Under the pieces are notes generated by a model. The model did no database searches, was not told the origin of the DNA, and was given only the letters and a program-made list of their open reading frames with translations. A DNA stretch of 64,000 nt, from NCBI GenBank assembly GCA_013376985.1, contig JACABB010000002.1, forward strand, positions 206,523 through 270,522. The letters are read 5' to 3'. Positions 15,572 to 24,001 of this stretch are shown piece after piece; positions within the stretch are counted from its first letter, which is position 1; every line of letters starts with the position of its first letter. Made by a program: the position numbers and the translations under genes. This DNA comes from Bacteroidales bacterium. Its GTDB lineage: Bacteria; Bacteroidota; Bacteroidia; Bacteroidales; Tenuifilaceae.

Positions 15572-17725
15572 ATGTCATCACTAAAATCGATATTACTGGT
15601 TGTTTTCCTGCTTATTGGAATTTTTGCTTACTCACAAAACTTAACTTTAAAGGGGCATATTTCCGATAGGCAAGGGAACAATCTCTTTGCTGTAAATGTT
15701 TATTTACAAAAGCAAAATACCATAGGAACTACAGCAGATCTTGATGGTAATTTCATTTTAGTGTTTTCGAACGGAATCAATCTTGAGGATGAATACTTAG
15801 TATTTTCGTTCATTGGTTATGATCAACTTAAAATACCTTTCAACAGTATTGATTTTTCATCTCCATTAAATGTTGTTCTATTCGAAAACTCTCAAGCTAT
15901 AAACGAGGTGGTTGTAGAAGGTCGAAAATCAATTTCTAAAGAATTCTCGATTAAGGAATTGGACAAACTGAAAATCTACATAAGTCCATTATCTTCAGCA
16001 GATCCTCTAAAAGCTCTTGCAATGCTGCCATCATCAACAAATACTGACGAAACTGCAAATCCCGAACTAAGAGGAAGCGAGGCAAATCGTACAAAAGTAT
16101 TTTTGAACGGTGTCCCAATAAGTAATCCTGTTAGGAATTCACAGCTGAACGGGATTGGCTTTTTTAGCTTGCTCAACACTGAAATGATAAAAAACGAATT
16201 CATTTATCCTTCAAACCCGCCGCTAATTTATGGTAATACAAGTGCTGGTTTAATTGATATAGAAACGGAAGAAAAACTAAGTGGAAACAATTATCAAATA
16301 TCGATGACATTGGCTAGTTCAGGAATAAACGTTTCGCAAAGAATAAATGACAAGAGTTTTATCCAATTGTATGGAAATAAGATGTATTCCGATGGGTATT
16401 TGTTTATAAACAAAAATCTTGACAAGAGGTTAAAAGGGTTCAATTCCAACGATTTTGGTCTGAATTATCATAATAATCTTACTGATAATATTTCGTTTAA
16501 TTTCTACAATTATGTCGTATCTGAAGCATCTAATTACATGTTAAACATGTTTACGTGGCAGGATAATGCTAAAGCCAACACCATTAGAGATTTTAGTATA
16601 CTAAATCTAAAGTATCAAAAATCAAAAAATAGTTTATCTATCAATGTTGGTACAAATCACAGCAAATCTCATTTCTTATTCGGAAATATAAACTCCACCA
16701 ATACGCAAAAACAGGTTTATACTTCTATCAATTTTAAACATCTATTTTCAGAAAGATTAAGTATTCAAACTGGTATGAGTAATGATTACGGACAATACAC
16801 CTTTAAAGATCAAGTACCCGAGTTTTACTTTGCAATGTCGCCTACCTCTCCCTCCTATCGTGCTGATACGGTGATTAAAAATAGAGTACCAGAGGGTTAT
16901 CTTTATTTTCGCTGGAATCCTATTCGTAAAATTATTTGGGGCATTGGGATGCGTAAGAATTTTGTGCTATCAGAAAAAGACGAACCCAGTTATTTAAGTG
17001 TTCAAACCAATTTGAGGTACAATTTCAGCAAAGATAATTCCGTACTATTTTCTATTGGACAATACCACAATTTCACTGAGCCAAACTACTCACAAAAAGA
17101 AGCACGATTACTTTCTGCCAAGCATTTTTCAATAGAATATATTTATGAGAAAAAGAATACGACCATTAATCTGGCAGCATACTACAAATTTGAAGAAGGA
17201 GATATCTCTGGTGCAAGAAAAATAAAAGGAGCAGAAATTTATTTTGAGCAAGATCTTTTTAAGAGCTTAAAAGTTAGCATTTCAAATACAATTCTAAATT
17301 CAGAGATCTCTTTCCATGATATGGTTTACAATGCCGACAATAGTGTAGGCTATTTTTTAGTATCCACGCTTAGCTACTTTAATAACCATTTTATGAATAT
17401 GGCCATCTCGTGGTCAAATCGGCAGGGAAAACTATATACACCTATTAGTTCATCTATATTTAATGTACAAACTAATTTTTATGAACCGTTGTATAGCAAT
17501 GAAACCAACTCTAATCGATTTAACAACTACAATTCCATTAATCTCTCACTTAGCAAGATGTTTATATTACAAAAATGCAATCTTCTTGCTTTTATTTCTA
17601 CAAATAATTTGCTGAATACAAAAAATCAAAAGAACCTAAATTACAATTCTGATTACTCACAAAGCACTTACGGTTATTACCAGATGAGGAGCGCATATTT
17701 TGGAATTGTACTGTCATTTAAATAG
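15572..17725 (+). CDS. TonB-dependent receptor with N-terminal carboxypeptidase-like domain
   Basis: This 717-residue outer-membrane protein has a signal peptide (MSSLKSILLVVFLLIGIFAY), a carboxypeptidase-regulatory-like beta domain (LTLKGHISDRQGNNLFAVNV to about residue 110), a plug (ISPLSSADPLKALAMLPS; LRGSEANRTKVFLNGVPIS) and a beta-barrel ending in FGIVLSFK with a C-terminal aromatic. There is no SusD partner, so it is not a classic polysaccharide-utilisation pair; the substrate is unknown. It follows the TPR lipoprotein by two bases and ends the operon at a hairpin. At 717 residues it is shorter than SusC-type receptors (about 1000). Confidence 0.88.
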   Translation: MSSLKSILLVVFLLIGIFAYSQNLTLKGHISDRQGNNLFAVNVYLQKQNTIGTTADLDGNFILVFSNGINLEDEYLVFSFIGYDQLKIPFNSIDFSSPLNVVLFENSQAINEVVVEGRKSISKEFSIKELDKLKIYISPLSSADPLKALAMLPSSTNTDETANPELRGSEANRTKVFLNGVPISNPVRNSQLNGIGFFSLLNTEMIKNEFIYPSNPPLIYGNTSAGLIDIETEEKLSGNNYQISMTLASSGINVSQRINDKSFIQLYGNKMYSDGYLFINKNLDKRLKGFNSNDFGLNYHNNLTDNISFNFYNYVVSEASNYMLNMFTWQDNAKANTIRDFSILNLKYQKSKNSLSINVGTNHSKSHFLFGNINSTNTQKQVYTSINFKHLFSERLSIQTGMSNDYGQYTFKDQVPEFYFAMSPTSPSYRADTVIKNRVPEGYLYFRWNPIRKIIWGIGMRKNFVLSEKDEPSYLSVQTNLRYNFSKDNSVLFSIGQYHNFTEPNYSQKEARLLSAKHFSIEYIYEKKNTTINLAAYYKFEEGDISGARKIKGAEIYFEQDLFKSLKVSISNTILNSEISFHDMVYNADNSVGYFLVSTLSYFNNHFMNMAISWSNRQGKLYTPISSSIFNVQTNFYEPLYSNETNSNRFNNYNSINLSLSKMFILQKCNLLAFISTNNLLNTKNQKNLNYNSDYSQSTYGYYQMRSAYFGIVLSFK

Positions 17726-17733
17726 GTAAAATT

Positions 17734-17767
17734 GAAGGGACTACAAAAAACCGTCCCTTCTTCTTTT
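17734..17767 (+). terminator. Rho-independent terminator after TonB receptor gene
   Basis: Arms GAAGGGAC (17734-17741) and GTCCCTTC (17753-17760) pair perfectly around an 11-base loop and are followed by TTCTTTT. It lies nine bases after the receptor stop codon. Confidence 0.7.
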
Positions 17768-17814
17768 ATCGATTTATAAAAACTCATATCTTGTGCATTT
17801 ATGCTTTACTATAA

Positions 17815-18225
17815 ATGCAAAGAAAACAGATTTATAGAACTGGAGTCGCTGTTTTTATTTTTGCTGTTTTTCAATCTCCCGCATCATACCTGATATTTGG
17901 TGAGATTGAAAAAGGGAGAGTTGTTGAGACTATTTTTGAATATCCGGGCATTACTTTATTGCCTTCCTCATCATATCCTAAAATTGAGTTTACATATCAA
18001 AATAAATCTTATATAATTAGGGGCGAAGAAAATGAAAGTTTGTTAGTTGGTGAACAGGTGAAAGTTATATTTTTCAAGGATAATCCATCAAAAGCCAAAG
18101 TATTGACTTTTGGTGGACTATTTATCAATTCAATTATTCAACTACCTATTGGATTACTGATATGGTGGGCTTTATTCAAGAGTTTCCCAAATCTTTTTAA
18201 CTCATCAAAAGATTCTTTCTTTTGA
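17815..18225 (+). CDS. DUF3592-like membrane protein
   Basis: This encodes 136 residues. An N-terminal hydrophobic segment (TGVAVFIFAVFQSPASYLIF) and a C-terminal one (LFINSIIQLPIGLLIWWALF) flank a beta-rich segment with FTYQNKSYIIRGEENESLLV and GEQVKVIFFKDNPSKAKVL. This layout, with a 'Y..NP..A' element before the second helix, matches DUF3592 proteins, which have no assigned function. It stands alone after a terminator. Confidence 0.65.
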   Translation: MQRKQIYRTGVAVFIFAVFQSPASYLIFGEIEKGRVVETIFEYPGITLLPSSSYPKIEFTYQNKSYIIRGEENESLLVGEQVKVIFFKDNPSKAKVLTFGGLFINSIIQLPIGLLIWWALFKSFPNLFNSSKDSFF

Positions 18226-18271
18226 AAATTCATTTGACAAACATAAGTTTAGAAGGGAGGATAAAATATAG

Positions 18272-18421
18272 GATTTTCAAGCACCTACTAAATTTCTAAT
18301 TTTCGCCATTGTTGCTGTTATTGTTATATTTCTTTTGTATGCAATATGGAATATCTACAAAGTGAAAATATCTGAAAAGATAGATTTTAAGTGCAAATCA
18401 GAATTTCCAAGGTTACCCTGA
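18272..18421 (+). pseudogene. Start-less small membrane-protein frame
   Basis: An open frame of 49 codons reads APTKFLIFAIVAVIVIFLLY, AIWNIYKVKISEK and a stop. It contains one clear membrane helix, but a TAG precedes it directly and there is no ATG, GTG or TTG near its head. GGGAGGAT lies about ten bases upstream, as if a start codon once followed. It may be a remnant of a small membrane protein or a chance frame. Confidence 0.3.
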
Positions 18422-18466
18422 CAATAACACGCTCAATAATTTACAAACTTTTTTAAGGGTAAATAT

Positions 18467-19102
18467 TTAGATTTCCTTTTTTAATTGAAAATACTCTTCG
18501 TCTTGGGTTGTAACATGCCGAATTAAACCAAGTATCGTTAAATCTACAAGGGTGTTTTCTGCATCTATTCTTGAAATAAATGCAATTCTGCTGAACTGGC
18601 CAACTGTAATTTTAGGGTTTATCTTAAAATGATCAAGAAGAGCCTTTTCTTTCTCTGAAAGAGTTAGCCTTAGTGATTGCCTGTGTTTCTCTGCCTTCCA
18701 AATCTTAAGTTGAATGTGAGTGGCAACTACGTTTTCATCCCTGAACCTCACAAATGCTTTAAAGTCACCATTCTTATCTGGGGTCTTATGTGGTTTCTTT
18801 TTGCTTGGTTTTACAACAACTTCAAGAACAGCCTTACCGTTTATTGTCCATTTTGTAATACTGAAAGGTATTTCAGGTTTGCAGTACATCTGGGCTGCAG
18901 CCTCAATCATATAGTACTCCTCTTCGGAATCGACACCTACAATTGCACCATTATCCTTAACACCGATAAGTAGAGTTCCACCATCGGTATTTGCAAAGGC
19001 GGCAATTGCTCGGGCAATCTTCTTCGAATCGGTTATAGAGTGCTTAAAATCGAGCGTTTGGTGCTCACCCTGTTTAATTAGGTTTATAATATACTTGCTC
19101 AC
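18467..19102 (-). CDS. AlbA_2 (Schlafen-type) domain protein with winged-helix tail
   Basis: This encodes 211 residues. The N-terminal ~120 residues are an AlbA_2 domain: EHQTLDFKHSITDSKKIARA, IAAFANTDGGTLLIGVKDNG and KAVLEVVVKPSKKKPH. The domain occurs in predicted ATP-dependent or nucleic-acid-binding regulators. A C-terminal winged-helix region (LSEKEKALLDHF...; SRIAFISRIDAENTLVDLTI) follows. The start is GTG (MSKYIIN), overlapping the last base of the serpin stop codon (TAGTG), so the two are coupled. Function is probably regulatory; the target is unknown. Confidence 0.78.
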   Translation of the reverse strand: MSKYIINLIKQGEHQTLDFKHSITDSKKIARAIAAFANTDGGTLLIGVKDNGAIVGVDSEEEYYMIEAAAQMYCKPEIPFSITKWTINGKAVLEVVVKPSKKKPHKTPDKNGDFKAFVRFRDENVVATHIQLKIWKAEKHRQSLRLTLSEKEKALLDHFKINPKITVGQFSRIAFISRIDAENTLVDLTILGLIRHVTTQDEEYFQLKKEI

Positions 19103-20289
19103 TACTCACTTTTTGTGGGATCGTTTATCCGTCCCATAAACAGTACTAAACCCGAAGATTTTTCTCTAATTAAAAAAATATAAGGTCGATTTGCAATAAA
19201 AGTTCGTTCAATACCAATAGATTTCATTGCAATAACAACGGCTGTTGCAGCTGAGGTCTCGGTGCCTTCTTCATTCACCTCGATAAACGCTTTATGAAAA
19301 ACATTAGAAATTTTCAGATTGTTTCCCGAACTCATTTTCGAAAAATCGGCATCATCAGAAAAGGGCTGTGGCATTCCCATATCCGAGAGTACCTTTTTTA
19401 ACTGATAGCCTGTTGATAATTTATATTTCGGGATTGATATAGAAATGCTTTGTTCTGTCAACCCATTAATAATACTATTCAAATAATCTTGATTTATACC
19501 CTTTATTAATACATCTATATTTTGGTCTTGCTGTGGAAGAATTATAAGCATTGAAAAATTATTGCCTGAATAAGGTATTTCTATTGCCTGAACTTTATCA
19601 TCCTCAAAATAATTAAACTTACTTTTAAGGCCAATCATTTTGCATTTAATGGGTTTTTGAGGAGTAACATAAAACTTAGCATCACCTGTTCTTTCCTTCT
19701 GAAACTTCGTTTTCCAATCTGCTTTAAAATAAACGGCATTGGTTAAAACCAATCTTGTTAGGCTATTTAATGAATTAGGGGGAAGGAGATCTTTGATCCT
19801 ATCGGATGTTGCTTTTGAAATATTATTGTTGATTAAAATCCGACTTTCTTCATATTTATTTATAAAGTCCGCTCTTTCCAACGAAGCACGATATTCATCT
19901 TTTAATGTTTTATCAAACGCTTTTTTTATGGTGTAAGTCTTTTCAAGCCATATGGTATTTACCATGCTTAACTTTATGGAATCTGCCTTTGAACTTAATA
20001 ATTTTGGAATACTCCCCTGCAACCTATGAAATTTGCTACTATTCGCAGGAAAATGAAATACTTTAGAAATCTGATTTTGTGTTTCTCCGTTTGCCCCAAC
20101 ATAAGTCATGCCCATTGCGGTACTAATACTTATTGGCGAGAAAAAGATATTCCCAGCATCATTATCCGAAACTTTTTTGAAGAAATCGAAAGCGAACTGA
20201 TTATTATAATCTGAAATATTGCTTTTTTGTGCTTGAACATGGCTGTTAAGCAGTAGAAAAAAGCCAATTAAAATATTTAGTGTTTTCAT
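19102..20289 (-). CDS. Exported serpin (serine protease inhibitor)
   Basis: This encodes 395 residues from an ATG with a signal peptide (MKTLNILIGFFLLLNSHVQA). A longer frame begins at 20376 but would overlap rlmN and bury the signal. Serpin landmarks are NIFFSPISISTAMGMTYVGA, VLTNAVYFKADWKTKF, MLIILPQ, the hinge EVNEEGTETSAATAV and the C-terminal NRPYIFLIRE. A Thr at P14 and small residues from P12 to P7 in the hinge indicate an inhibitory serpin. Alignment to the alpha-1-antitrypsin pattern puts Lys at P1 with Ser at P1' (AMKS), so trypsin-like targets are predicted. Bacterial serpins are thought to protect against foreign or self proteases. It lies 43 bases after rlmN. Confidence 0.92.
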   Translation of the reverse strand: MKTLNILIGFFLLLNSHVQAQKSNISDYNNQFAFDFFKKVSDNDAGNIFFSPISISTAMGMTYVGANGETQNQISKVFHFPANSSKFHRLQGSIPKLLSSKADSIKLSMVNTIWLEKTYTIKKAFDKTLKDEYRASLERADFINKYEESRILINNNISKATSDRIKDLLPPNSLNSLTRLVLTNAVYFKADWKTKFQKERTGDAKFYVTPQKPIKCKMIGLKSKFNYFEDDKVQAIEIPYSGNNFSMLIILPQQDQNIDVLIKGINQDYLNSIINGLTEQSISISIPKYKLSTGYQLKKVLSDMGMPQPFSDDADFSKMSSGNNLKISNVFHKAFIEVNEEGTETSAATAVVIAMKSIGIERTFIANRPYIFLIREKSSGLVLFMGRINDPTKSE

Positions 20290-20332
20290 TTTCCTTGGAG
20301 TATTTATTAAAAGCGAAGGTACTAATTTTAGA

Positions 20333-21379
20333 TCAACTATTATTCTTACCCATCTCCTTTGTCGACAACAACCCACATGCAGCTTGAATATCTTGGCCTC
20401 TTGATGCTCGAATTGTTGTAAAAACGCCCTTGGAGGTTAATGCATCTCTGAATTTGACTATCCTTGCTTCGGGAGTACCTTTTAAAGGGGTTAGTGGTAT
20501 GGAATGGAATCGAATAAGGTTAATTCTACACTTCAATCCACTTAGTAGTTTCACTAATGCCTTAACATGCCTATCGGTATCGTTAACCCCATCGAACATG
20601 ATATATTCAAATGATATTCGTTGCTGCCTTCCAAGATCCGCCCTTTTAATTTCTGCAATTACCTCTTGAATAGGATAAACATTCTGAATAGGCATAAGTT
20701 GGCATCTCTCATCATCAAATGGGTTATGTAAACTTATAGCCAAATTACAGTTACTCTTCTCCAAAAAAGTAATCATAGAAGGAATTATCCCGATTGACGA
20801 AACGGTAATTCTTTTGGGACTCCAAGCATAACCCCATTCGGAGGTCAGAATCTCAAGGCTCGATAAAACATTATCGAGATTATCAAACGGTTCTCCCATA
20901 CCCATGTATACAAGGTTTGAGATTGTTTGAAACTCAGGAATGCTTCTAAATTGATTTAATATTTCATTCGTAGAAAGATGGCCTTGAAATCCCTGTTTTC
21001 CCGTCATGCAGAAGAGGCATCCCATTTTACAACCTGCCTGCGTTGATACACAAAGGGTTGCTCTTTCGGTTTCGGGAATATATGCTGCTTCAACAAATTT
21101 ATTGTTTGAGGTTGTGAAAAGATATTTTTTTGTTCCGTCAGATGAAACATCAACCTTTGTAAATGGAGTTAATCCAAATTCGTACTTTTCGGATAGGTTC
21201 TCACGAACTTTCAGCGACAGATTTGTCATCTCCGAAATGCTTGAGATTTCCTTCTTGTAGAGCCAATCTGCAATTTGTTTTGCAGTAAAAGCAGGTAACC
21301 CTTCATCTTTAACAATAGATGCTAATTCGCTAAAAGCTAAACCATATAGATTTTTTTTACCCTTAAGATCTTGTTTCAT
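20333..21379 (-). CDS. rlmN: RlmN, 23S rRNA/tRNA adenine-C2 methyltransferase
   Basis: This 348-residue radical SAM enzyme methylates A2503 of 23S rRNA, and in many bacteria A37 of some tRNAs. The Fe-S motif CKMGCLFC (C117, C121, C124) is present, with the two methyl-transfer cysteines near residues 110 (TLCVST) and 335 (AACGLL). Other landmarks are FTAKQIADWLYKK, NLVYMGMGEPFDNLDNV, AISLHNPFDDERCQLMP and EYIMFDGVNDTDRH. Length is typical. It is followed by the serpin gene and preceded by the FNR-like gene with a 9-base gap, so the group is one transcription unit. Confidence 0.95.
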   Translation of the reverse strand: MKQDLKGKKNLYGLAFSELASIVKDEGLPAFTAKQIADWLYKKEISSISEMTNLSLKVRENLSEKYEFGLTPFTKVDVSSDGTKKYLFTTSNNKFVEAAYIPETERATLCVSTQAGCKMGCLFCMTGKQGFQGHLSTNEILNQFRSIPEFQTISNLVYMGMGEPFDNLDNVLSSLEILTSEWGYAWSPKRITVSSIGIIPSMITFLEKSNCNLAISLHNPFDDERCQLMPIQNVYPIQEVIAEIKRADLGRQQRISFEYIMFDGVNDTDRHVKALVKLLSGLKCRINLIRFHSIPLTPLKGTPEARIVKFRDALTSKGVFTTIRASRGQDIQAACGLLSTKEMGKNNS

Positions 21380-21388
21380 GGCTCATAT

Positions 21389-22051
21389 TTAAAAATAAAT
21401 CTCTGCTAAAATATTTCTATAGGGTATTCCTTTTGAAATTAGTATATCCCTTGTATCTACTACCATTTCAGCAACACCGCAAAGGTAATACTTTTTATTA
21501 GGATCAACTTGATGTTCCTGAATGTATTGGGTGACCCTGCCATTGAAGTAATGATTTGAATGGGATTTGGAACAACACCGAATATATCTATCACCAAGTT
21601 GCTTTTCCAAATAATCTGCATAGTAAAAATAATCTGGTGAACTAACCCCATGTACTAATATTGCATTCCTCCCCTTCCCTGATTTAAGCATCGATATAAA
21701 CGGAGCTATTCCTGTTCCTGTTGCAATTAAAATTGGAGAATCATTGTTTTCAGTAAAACTGCCAAATGGAGATGAAACTAAAATCTCATCTCCAGCTTTT
21801 AAGAGCGAAAGCATTGGGGTAAGTTTTCCGTCCGTTTTTTCTGTATAGAGAATTTCAACATAATCATCATTCTCGCCACTGGCAATACTATATAGTCTTG
21901 GTTCGATTAGGGTGTTAATGCCAAGCCCAACAACTTGACCGGCTATAAATTTAAAGATTCGCTTAAATGTCAATATATAAGCATCTTTCGCTAAATTTTT
22001 ATTATCAACTATAATTATCTCTTTGTATTTCAAATCATTCCATGTATTCAT
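21389..22051 (-). CDS. FAD-dependent ferredoxin-NADP reductase-like oxidoreductase
   Basis: This encodes 220 residues in the FNR fold: the FAD site RLYSIAS and the pyridine-nucleotide site IATGTGIAPFISMLKSG are clear, with YYLCGVAEMVVDTRDILISK near the end. It should pass electrons between NAD(P)H and a small redox partner. It lacks an attached ferredoxin or globin domain. It is the first gene of the minus-strand group with rlmN, serpin and AlbA_2; a link to RlmN, which needs reduced flavodoxin or ferredoxin, is possible but unproven. Confidence 0.85.
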   Translation of the reverse strand: MNTWNDLKYKEIIIVDNKNLAKDAYILTFKRIFKFIAGQVVGLGINTLIEPRLYSIASGENDDYVEILYTEKTDGKLTPMLSLLKAGDEILVSSPFGSFTENNDSPILIATGTGIAPFISMLKSGKGRNAILVHGVSSPDYFYYADYLEKQLGDRYIRCCSKSHSNHYFNGRVTQYIQEHQVDPNKKYYLCGVAEMVVDTRDILISKGIPYRNILAEIYF

Positions 22052-22145
22052 ACTAATGATATTGGCTATTCACTATCTAAAACTCTTTATACTATAAAAG
22101 GTTCAATATTTTTTGGCTTTTCAAGGCAGGTTTACTATTGAGCCC

Positions 22146-22176
22146 TTTTAAAATAAACCTTTTACTACTATTTTTG
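22146..22176 (+). promoter_or_regulatory. Promoter of the small cysteine-rich protein gene
   Basis: TTTT (22146-22149), a 19-base spacer and TATTTTTG (22169-22176) fit the Bacteroidota consensus TTTG-N19-TAnnTTTG with one mismatch in the -33 element. The ATG follows 24 bases later. Confidence 0.5.
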
Positions 22177-22200
22177 TTTCGCTAAATAAAAATTGAATTT

Positions 22201-22422
22201 ATGAAAACCTTTTTATGTAAAACCTGTAATCAAAAATTTGAAGCCGAAGGAATAAGGGTTGATTGGAATGACCCAACTTACGGACCTTGTAGTAAGTTTA
22301 TTGCTACATGCCCTTGTAATGGAGAGGATTGCGATGAATATCGACCCCTAAAAAACAATAAGGAAGAATTTGCATCAACCGGATCATCGTGTGGATCTGG
22401 TGGATGCTGCTGCAGAAAATAA
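22201..22422 (+). CDS. Small cysteine-rich zinc-ribbon-like protein
   Basis: This encodes 73 residues with eleven cysteines: CKTC near the N-terminus, CSKFIATCPCNGEDC in the middle, and a C-terminal glycine/serine/cysteine tail SSCGSGGCCCRK. The first part looks like a zinc ribbon or rubredoxin-like knuckle, and the Cys-cluster tail could bind metal. It is not in an evident operon; a rhodanese-like gene follows after 85 bases. Function is unknown. Confidence 0.7.
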   Translation: MKTFLCKTCNQKFEAEGIRVDWNDPTYGPCSKFIATCPCNGEDCDEYRPLKNNKEEFASTGSSCGSGGCCCRK

Positions 22423-22507
22423 TTAATTGAAAGGTTGTGAATTTCAGTTTGGAGTTAAATAAATTTCTGATATAATTTTAACTTCGCTTAAATTCTAATC
22501 GACCAAA

Positions 22508-22927
22508 ATGGATTCTTTTTTTAAAAATTTTGGCAACATAATAAACGGAATTACCCACCTATCTCCCCAGGAAGCGTATCAACTTTGCCTTAAAGGAGCA
22601 GTTCTTCTTGATGTACGTATGGAGATCATGGCATCTTATAAGTCCTTTGATGTTCCTGAATATCTACACTGCTATCATCAGGAAATATCTAGTTATTTTG
22701 ATAGGCTTCCAAAAAATCGACCTATAATTGTTGCTGATGCTGTTGGGCTGCAAAGTAAGGAGGTTGTGATTTTTCTGATTGACAATGGCTTTACAATTAT
22801 TGCCAATCTTGCTGGTGGCATTACCGATTGGGAAAAGGATGGCCTACCAATGGTTGTTGACAATCAACAAAGACTCACAGGGAGTTGTATGTGCCAACTT
22901 AGGGCTTGGGGGAAAAAGAGTAATTAA
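22508..22927 (+). CDS. Rhodanese-like protein lacking the active-site cysteine
   Basis: This encodes 139 residues. The rhodanese fold shows in SPQEAYQLCLKGAVLLDVRM, PIIVADAVGLQSKEVVIFLI and LAGGITDWEKDGLPMV. Where active sulfurtransferases have C-x-x-G-x-R/S, this one has DAVGLQS, so the thiol is missing. The only late cysteines are SCMCQL near the C-terminus. It probably binds without transferring sulfur, unless SCMC takes part. It follows the cysteine-rich protein gene. Confidence 0.75.
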   Translation: MDSFFKNFGNIINGITHLSPQEAYQLCLKGAVLLDVRMEIMASYKSFDVPEYLHCYHQEISSYFDRLPKNRPIIVADAVGLQSKEVVIFLIDNGFTIIANLAGGITDWEKDGLPMVVDNQQRLTGSCMCQLRAWGKKSN

Positions 22928-23016
22928 TTGTGCTATAGCCTTAAAAAGTTTTTTGCAAAAATTCTTACTTTAAAAATTAAATTCTTCATATCTTCACCAA
23001 AACTAAAACCCAATAA

Positions 23017-23409
23017 ATGGAAATACTCAGTTTTGGTGCATGGTGGGAAGGGTTATCAGCATTTACCAAAATTTATTGGATGATTGCAATTCCTGCTTCT
23101 ATAATATTTATTATTCAACTTGGAACATCTCTTCTTAGAACAAAGGCGAATACAGAAGTGCTTGATTCATCAAAAAATGCTGCCAGTGATGATAAAGTCA
23201 GAATCCCATTTCAACTAGTCAATTTCAGAAATTTTATTGGCTTTTTTACAAGCCTTGGATGGAGCGGTTTGGCCTGCATTGATTCTGGGTTATCATCAAC
23301 TTCAACCATCCTAACATCTTTCATTTGTGGGATTTTAGTGATGTCTTCAATGGCCGTTATCTTTTACATCACCAACAAATTGATGCAAACAGTAGAGGAA
23401 AATTTATAA
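23017..23409 (+). CDS. Small membrane protein, YqiJ/OB-fold family membrane part
   Basis: This encodes 130 residues with about three membrane helices (YWMIAIPASIIFIIQLGTSL; NFIGFFTSLGWSGLACI; LTSFICGILVMSSMAVIFYI). The pattern resembles the membrane half of YqiJ/DUF1449 proteins that are usually encoded beside flotillins, but the following OB-fold half and the flotillin gene are absent here. It may be a shortened relative or an unrelated membrane protein. Confidence 0.5.
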   Translation: MEILSFGAWWEGLSAFTKIYWMIAIPASIIFIIQLGTSLLRTKANTEVLDSSKNAASDDKVRIPFQLVNFRNFIGFFTSLGWSGLACIDSGLSSTSTILTSFICGILVMSSMAVIFYITNKLMQTVEENL

Positions 23410-23411
23410 AC

Positions 23412-23434
23412 AACAAGCAGGATTCCTGCTTGTT
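23412..23434. terminator. Hairpin between convergent genes
   Basis: AACAAGCAG (23412-23420) pairs with CTGCTTGTT (23426-23434) around a five-base loop. It lies between the stop of the small membrane protein (plus) and that of the thioesterase (minus). A U-tract is weak on both strands, so termination is likely but not certain. Confidence 0.5.
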
Positions 23435-23464
23435 ATAATGATATCTGTTCCTAAAGTACTTTAA

Positions 23465-23890
23465 CTACCGCCTAAGCTCTGCAGCCTCTTTATTCAAGCG
23501 GATGTCCTCCTCTGTTTCAGGTTCAATAGTAATACCATGAGCACGAGGCTTTGTGTTATCATCTACATGGACAAAGGAGATAAAACCATCAACAATTGTA
23601 GAATCAGGGTTACTAACACGAGTAACTTTAATGTATGCTATAAGGCTACTTTTCCCTGTGTAAACAATCTTGCTAGTATAGCAAATACATTCACCTGGTT
23701 TAACGGGGCTACTAAAACACATCCCATGTATTTTAAAACATATAATATTTCGAGGGTTTATCAACGATGAAGCAGAAACAAAACCCGATTCAACAAACCA
23801 TTCTGCACTCCTACCAGCATATAGCGTCCCGTGATGATTTAAATCCTCACTCTTAACAAGCCTGTGGGTTGGATATTCCTTAATCTTCAT
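23465..23890 (-). CDS. Hotdog-fold acyl-CoA thioesterase (YciA/BACH-like)
   Basis: This encodes 141 residues of one hotdog domain. The signature VKSEDLNHHGTLYAGRSAEW carries the family N-x-x-G-x-x-x-G/A helix start, with the later strand SKIVYTGKSSLIAYIKVTRV and FISFVHVDDNTKPRAHG. Such enzymes hydrolyse acyl-CoA esters in the cytoplasm. It is a single gene; the substrate cannot be read from sequence. Confidence 0.85.
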   Translation of the reverse strand: MKIKEYPTHRLVKSEDLNHHGTLYAGRSAEWFVESGFVSASSLINPRNIICFKIHGMCFSSPVKPGECICYTSKIVYTGKSSLIAYIKVTRVSNPDSTIVDGFISFVHVDDNTKPRAHGITIEPETEEDIRLNKEAAELRR

Positions 23891-24001
23891 ATACTATTTT
23901 TTTGACACAGCAAAGATAAATTCAAAAACATCATCATAGCACAAAGTGTCCATGTTATAAAACTCTGTTTAACAAGATGAATATATTATTACAAGTGAAC
24001 A

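Noticed and set aside
20290-20376. Longer serpin start
   Set aside because: It would overlap rlmN and bury the signal peptide inside the protein.
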